DNA of 47,195 bases from positions 1 to 47,195 of the forward strand of contig NZ_SMLB01000049.1 of the NCBI RefSeq assembly GCF_004349105.1, given 5' to 3'. The DNA comes from Jiangella aurantiaca (lineage in GTDB: Bacteria; Actinomycetota; Actinomycetes; Jiangellales; Jiangellaceae). Both the position numbers and the translations under genes were made by a program. Below the pieces are notes generated by a model. The model was not told the DNA's origin. It searched no databases and worked only from the letters and a program-made list of their open reading frames with translations. Below are positions 46,372-47,195 of this stretch, one piece after another (position 1 is the first letter of the stretch; each line of letters begins with the position of its first letter).

Positions 46372-47181
46372 TCAGCCGGAGAGGTAGCGAACCAGGTACG
46401 CGCCGGTGTGCGTGGATCCGTCGGTGGTCAGGGCGGCGGGGGTGCCCTCGAACACCACCCGGCCGCCGTCGTGGCCGGCGCCGGGCCCGAGGTCGACGAC
46501 CCAGTCGGCCGCCGCGACCACGTCGAGGTTGTGCTCGATGACGACCAGCGTGTTGCCGTCGTCGACCAGCCGGTGCAGCAGCGCGATGAGGTGCTCGACG
46601 TCGGCGAGGTGCAGGCCGGTGGTGGGTTCGTCGAGCACGTAGAACCTGCCGCCGACCGCCAGCTCGCTGGCCAGCTTCAGCTGCTGCCGTTCGCCGCCGG
46701 ACAGGGTGGTGAGGGTCTGGCCGAGCGTGAGGTAGTCGAGGCCGACGTCGCTCAGGCGCCGCAGCACCGTGCGGATCGCCTTCTCGGTGAAGAACTCCAG
46801 GGCCTCGGCCACACTCATCTCGAACACGTCGGCGATCGACCGGCCGTGGACGAGGTACTGCTGCGCCTCGTCCTTGAACCGCCGCCCGCGGCAGACCTCG
46901 CACATCGTCGTGACGCCGTCCATGAACGCGAGGTCGGTGAAGATGACCCCGGCGCCCTGGCACGCCGGGCACGCGCCGCTGGAGTTGGGGCTGAACAGCG
47001 CCGCCGGCGCGCCCGTCGTGCGGGCGAACAGCGTCCGGATCGGGTCGAGCATGCCGGTGAACGTGGCCGGGCTGGACCGCCGCGACCCGCGGACCGGGCT
47101 CTGGTCGAGCATGACGACGTCGGGCCGGACCGCCGGCAGGTGGCCGCGGATCAGGCTGCTCTTCCCCGACCCTGCCACCCC
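46372..47181 (-). CDS. UvrA-like excinuclease/drug-resistance ABC protein, N-terminal part missing
   Basis: C-terminal part of a UvrA-type ATPase, cut off by the contig end. Present: Walker A GVAGSGKSSL, the zinc-binding segment CPACQGAGVIFTDLAFMDGVTTMCEVCRGRRF, LSDVGLDYLTLGQTLTTLSGGERQQLKLA (signature), Walker B FYVLDEPTTGLH and VVIEHNLDVV. The order matches the second ATPase half of UvrA and of the short UvrA-like proteins that give drug resistance in actinomycetes; the latter fits better because of the GQTLTTLSGGERQQ form and the single-residue differences, but this cannot be proven without the N terminus. The stop is at 46372; the start lies outside the window. Confidence 0.9.
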   Translation of the reverse strand, partial: GVAGSGKSSLIRGHLPAVRPDVVMLDQSPVRGSRRSSPATFTGMLDPIRTLFARTTGAPAALFSPNSSGACPACQGAGVIFTDLAFMDGVTTMCEVCRGRRFKDEAQQYLVHGRSIADVFEMSVAEALEFFTEKAIRTVLRRLSDVGLDYLTLGQTLTTLSGGERQQLKLASELAVGGRFYVLDEPTTGLHLADVEHLIALLHRLVDDGNTLVVIEHNLDVVAAADWVVDLGPGAGHDGGRVVFEGTPAALTTDGSTHTGAYLVRYLSG

Positions 47182-47195
47182 CTGTCTCTTATAAA
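47182..47195 (+). other. Nextera/Tn5 mosaic-end adapter sequence at contig end
   Basis: CTGTCTCTTATA (47182-47193) equals the first 12 bases of the 19-bp Tn5 mosaic end used in transposon-based library preparation, followed by AA. It sits exactly at the contig end and interrupts a conserved gene, so it is almost certainly untrimmed adapter and not genomic. Confidence 0.93.

Noticed and set aside
47182-47195. End of a Tn5-like transposon
   Set aside because: The match is to the engineered mosaic end at the very end of the contig, with no transposase or second end; library adapter is the simpler explanation.

Overview
The window looks like one end of a draft contig from a high-GC, Gram-positive actinobacterium. 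The evidence is strongly G/C-ending codons, frequent GTG starts, many TANNNT -10 boxes placed 6-8 bases before start codons (leaderless transcripts), two copies of the actinobacterial DUF222/HNH (13E12-like) family, a fba-DUF3151-purA block, and fol genes followed by a DUF3180 gene. A Jiangella-like or other soil actinomycete is plausible, but that is my guess and not proven here. The last 14 bases match the Nextera/Tn5 mosaic end, so genomic sequence really stops at about 47181.

Layout. 1-534: 3' part of a DUF222/HNH gene with a one-base frameshift. 547-3456: two-gene ABC export/lipoprotein-type system. 3556-4536: adenosine-deaminase-like protein that lacks the usual catalytic Glu. 4541-6926: LacI regulator divergent from a YbjJ-like MFS transporter, sharing a striking double palindromic operator. 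6933-8782: response regulator plus histidine kinase. 8901-9581: F420/NADP-type oxidoreductase. 9565-12043: two small membrane proteins and a DUF885 metallopeptidase-like protein. 12193-14889: secreted GH97 glycosidase interrupted by an in-frame TAG. 14896-20439 (minus strand): a long directon with two betaine/choline-type permeases, their binding lipoprotein, DUF1684, two bacterial-PH-domain membrane proteins and panD; the matching ATPase (20464-21621) is divergent from it. 21752-23151: two hypothetical genes.

23195-26735 (minus strand): purD-folP-folB-folK-DUF3180, a folate/purine operon with coupled overlaps. 26791-28174: tyrosine-phosphatase-like protein and a GNAT protein. 28197-31641: MMPL exporter divergent from its probable TetR repressor, which is coupled to a second GNAT gene carrying a perfect 24-bp in-frame duplication. 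31622-34357: purA, DUF3151 and fba. 34566-34832: HPr (ptsH) with a strong stem-loop after it. 34971-37605: FCD-type GntR regulator and a Tat-exported beta-helix protein. 37730-38335: lipoprotein. 38369-39839: second DUF222/HNH gene, also frameshifted by one base. 39893-44887: methyltransferase, Tat-exported amidohydrolase and a Tat-exported polysaccharide lyase family 8 enzyme. 44917-45806: a 44-aa basic protein and an RNase HI with an N-terminal zinc-binding-like module. 45877-47181: remnant of a hydroxyurea/aminoglycoside phosphotransferase and the C-terminal part of a UvrA-like drug-resistance ABC protein cut by the contig end.

As a whole this is a chromosomal region mixing core metabolism (folate, purine, pantothenate, glycolysis, PTS) with polysaccharide-degrading secreted enzymes and small one-regulator/one-transporter modules. 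I saw no tRNA, rRNA, CRISPR array, prophage or complete IS. No stretch over 300 bases is gene-free. The most notable observations are the double-palindrome operator, the deaminase lacking its catalytic Glu, the amber-interrupted GH97 gene, three genes each broken by one extra base, the RNase H fusion, and the adapter tail.
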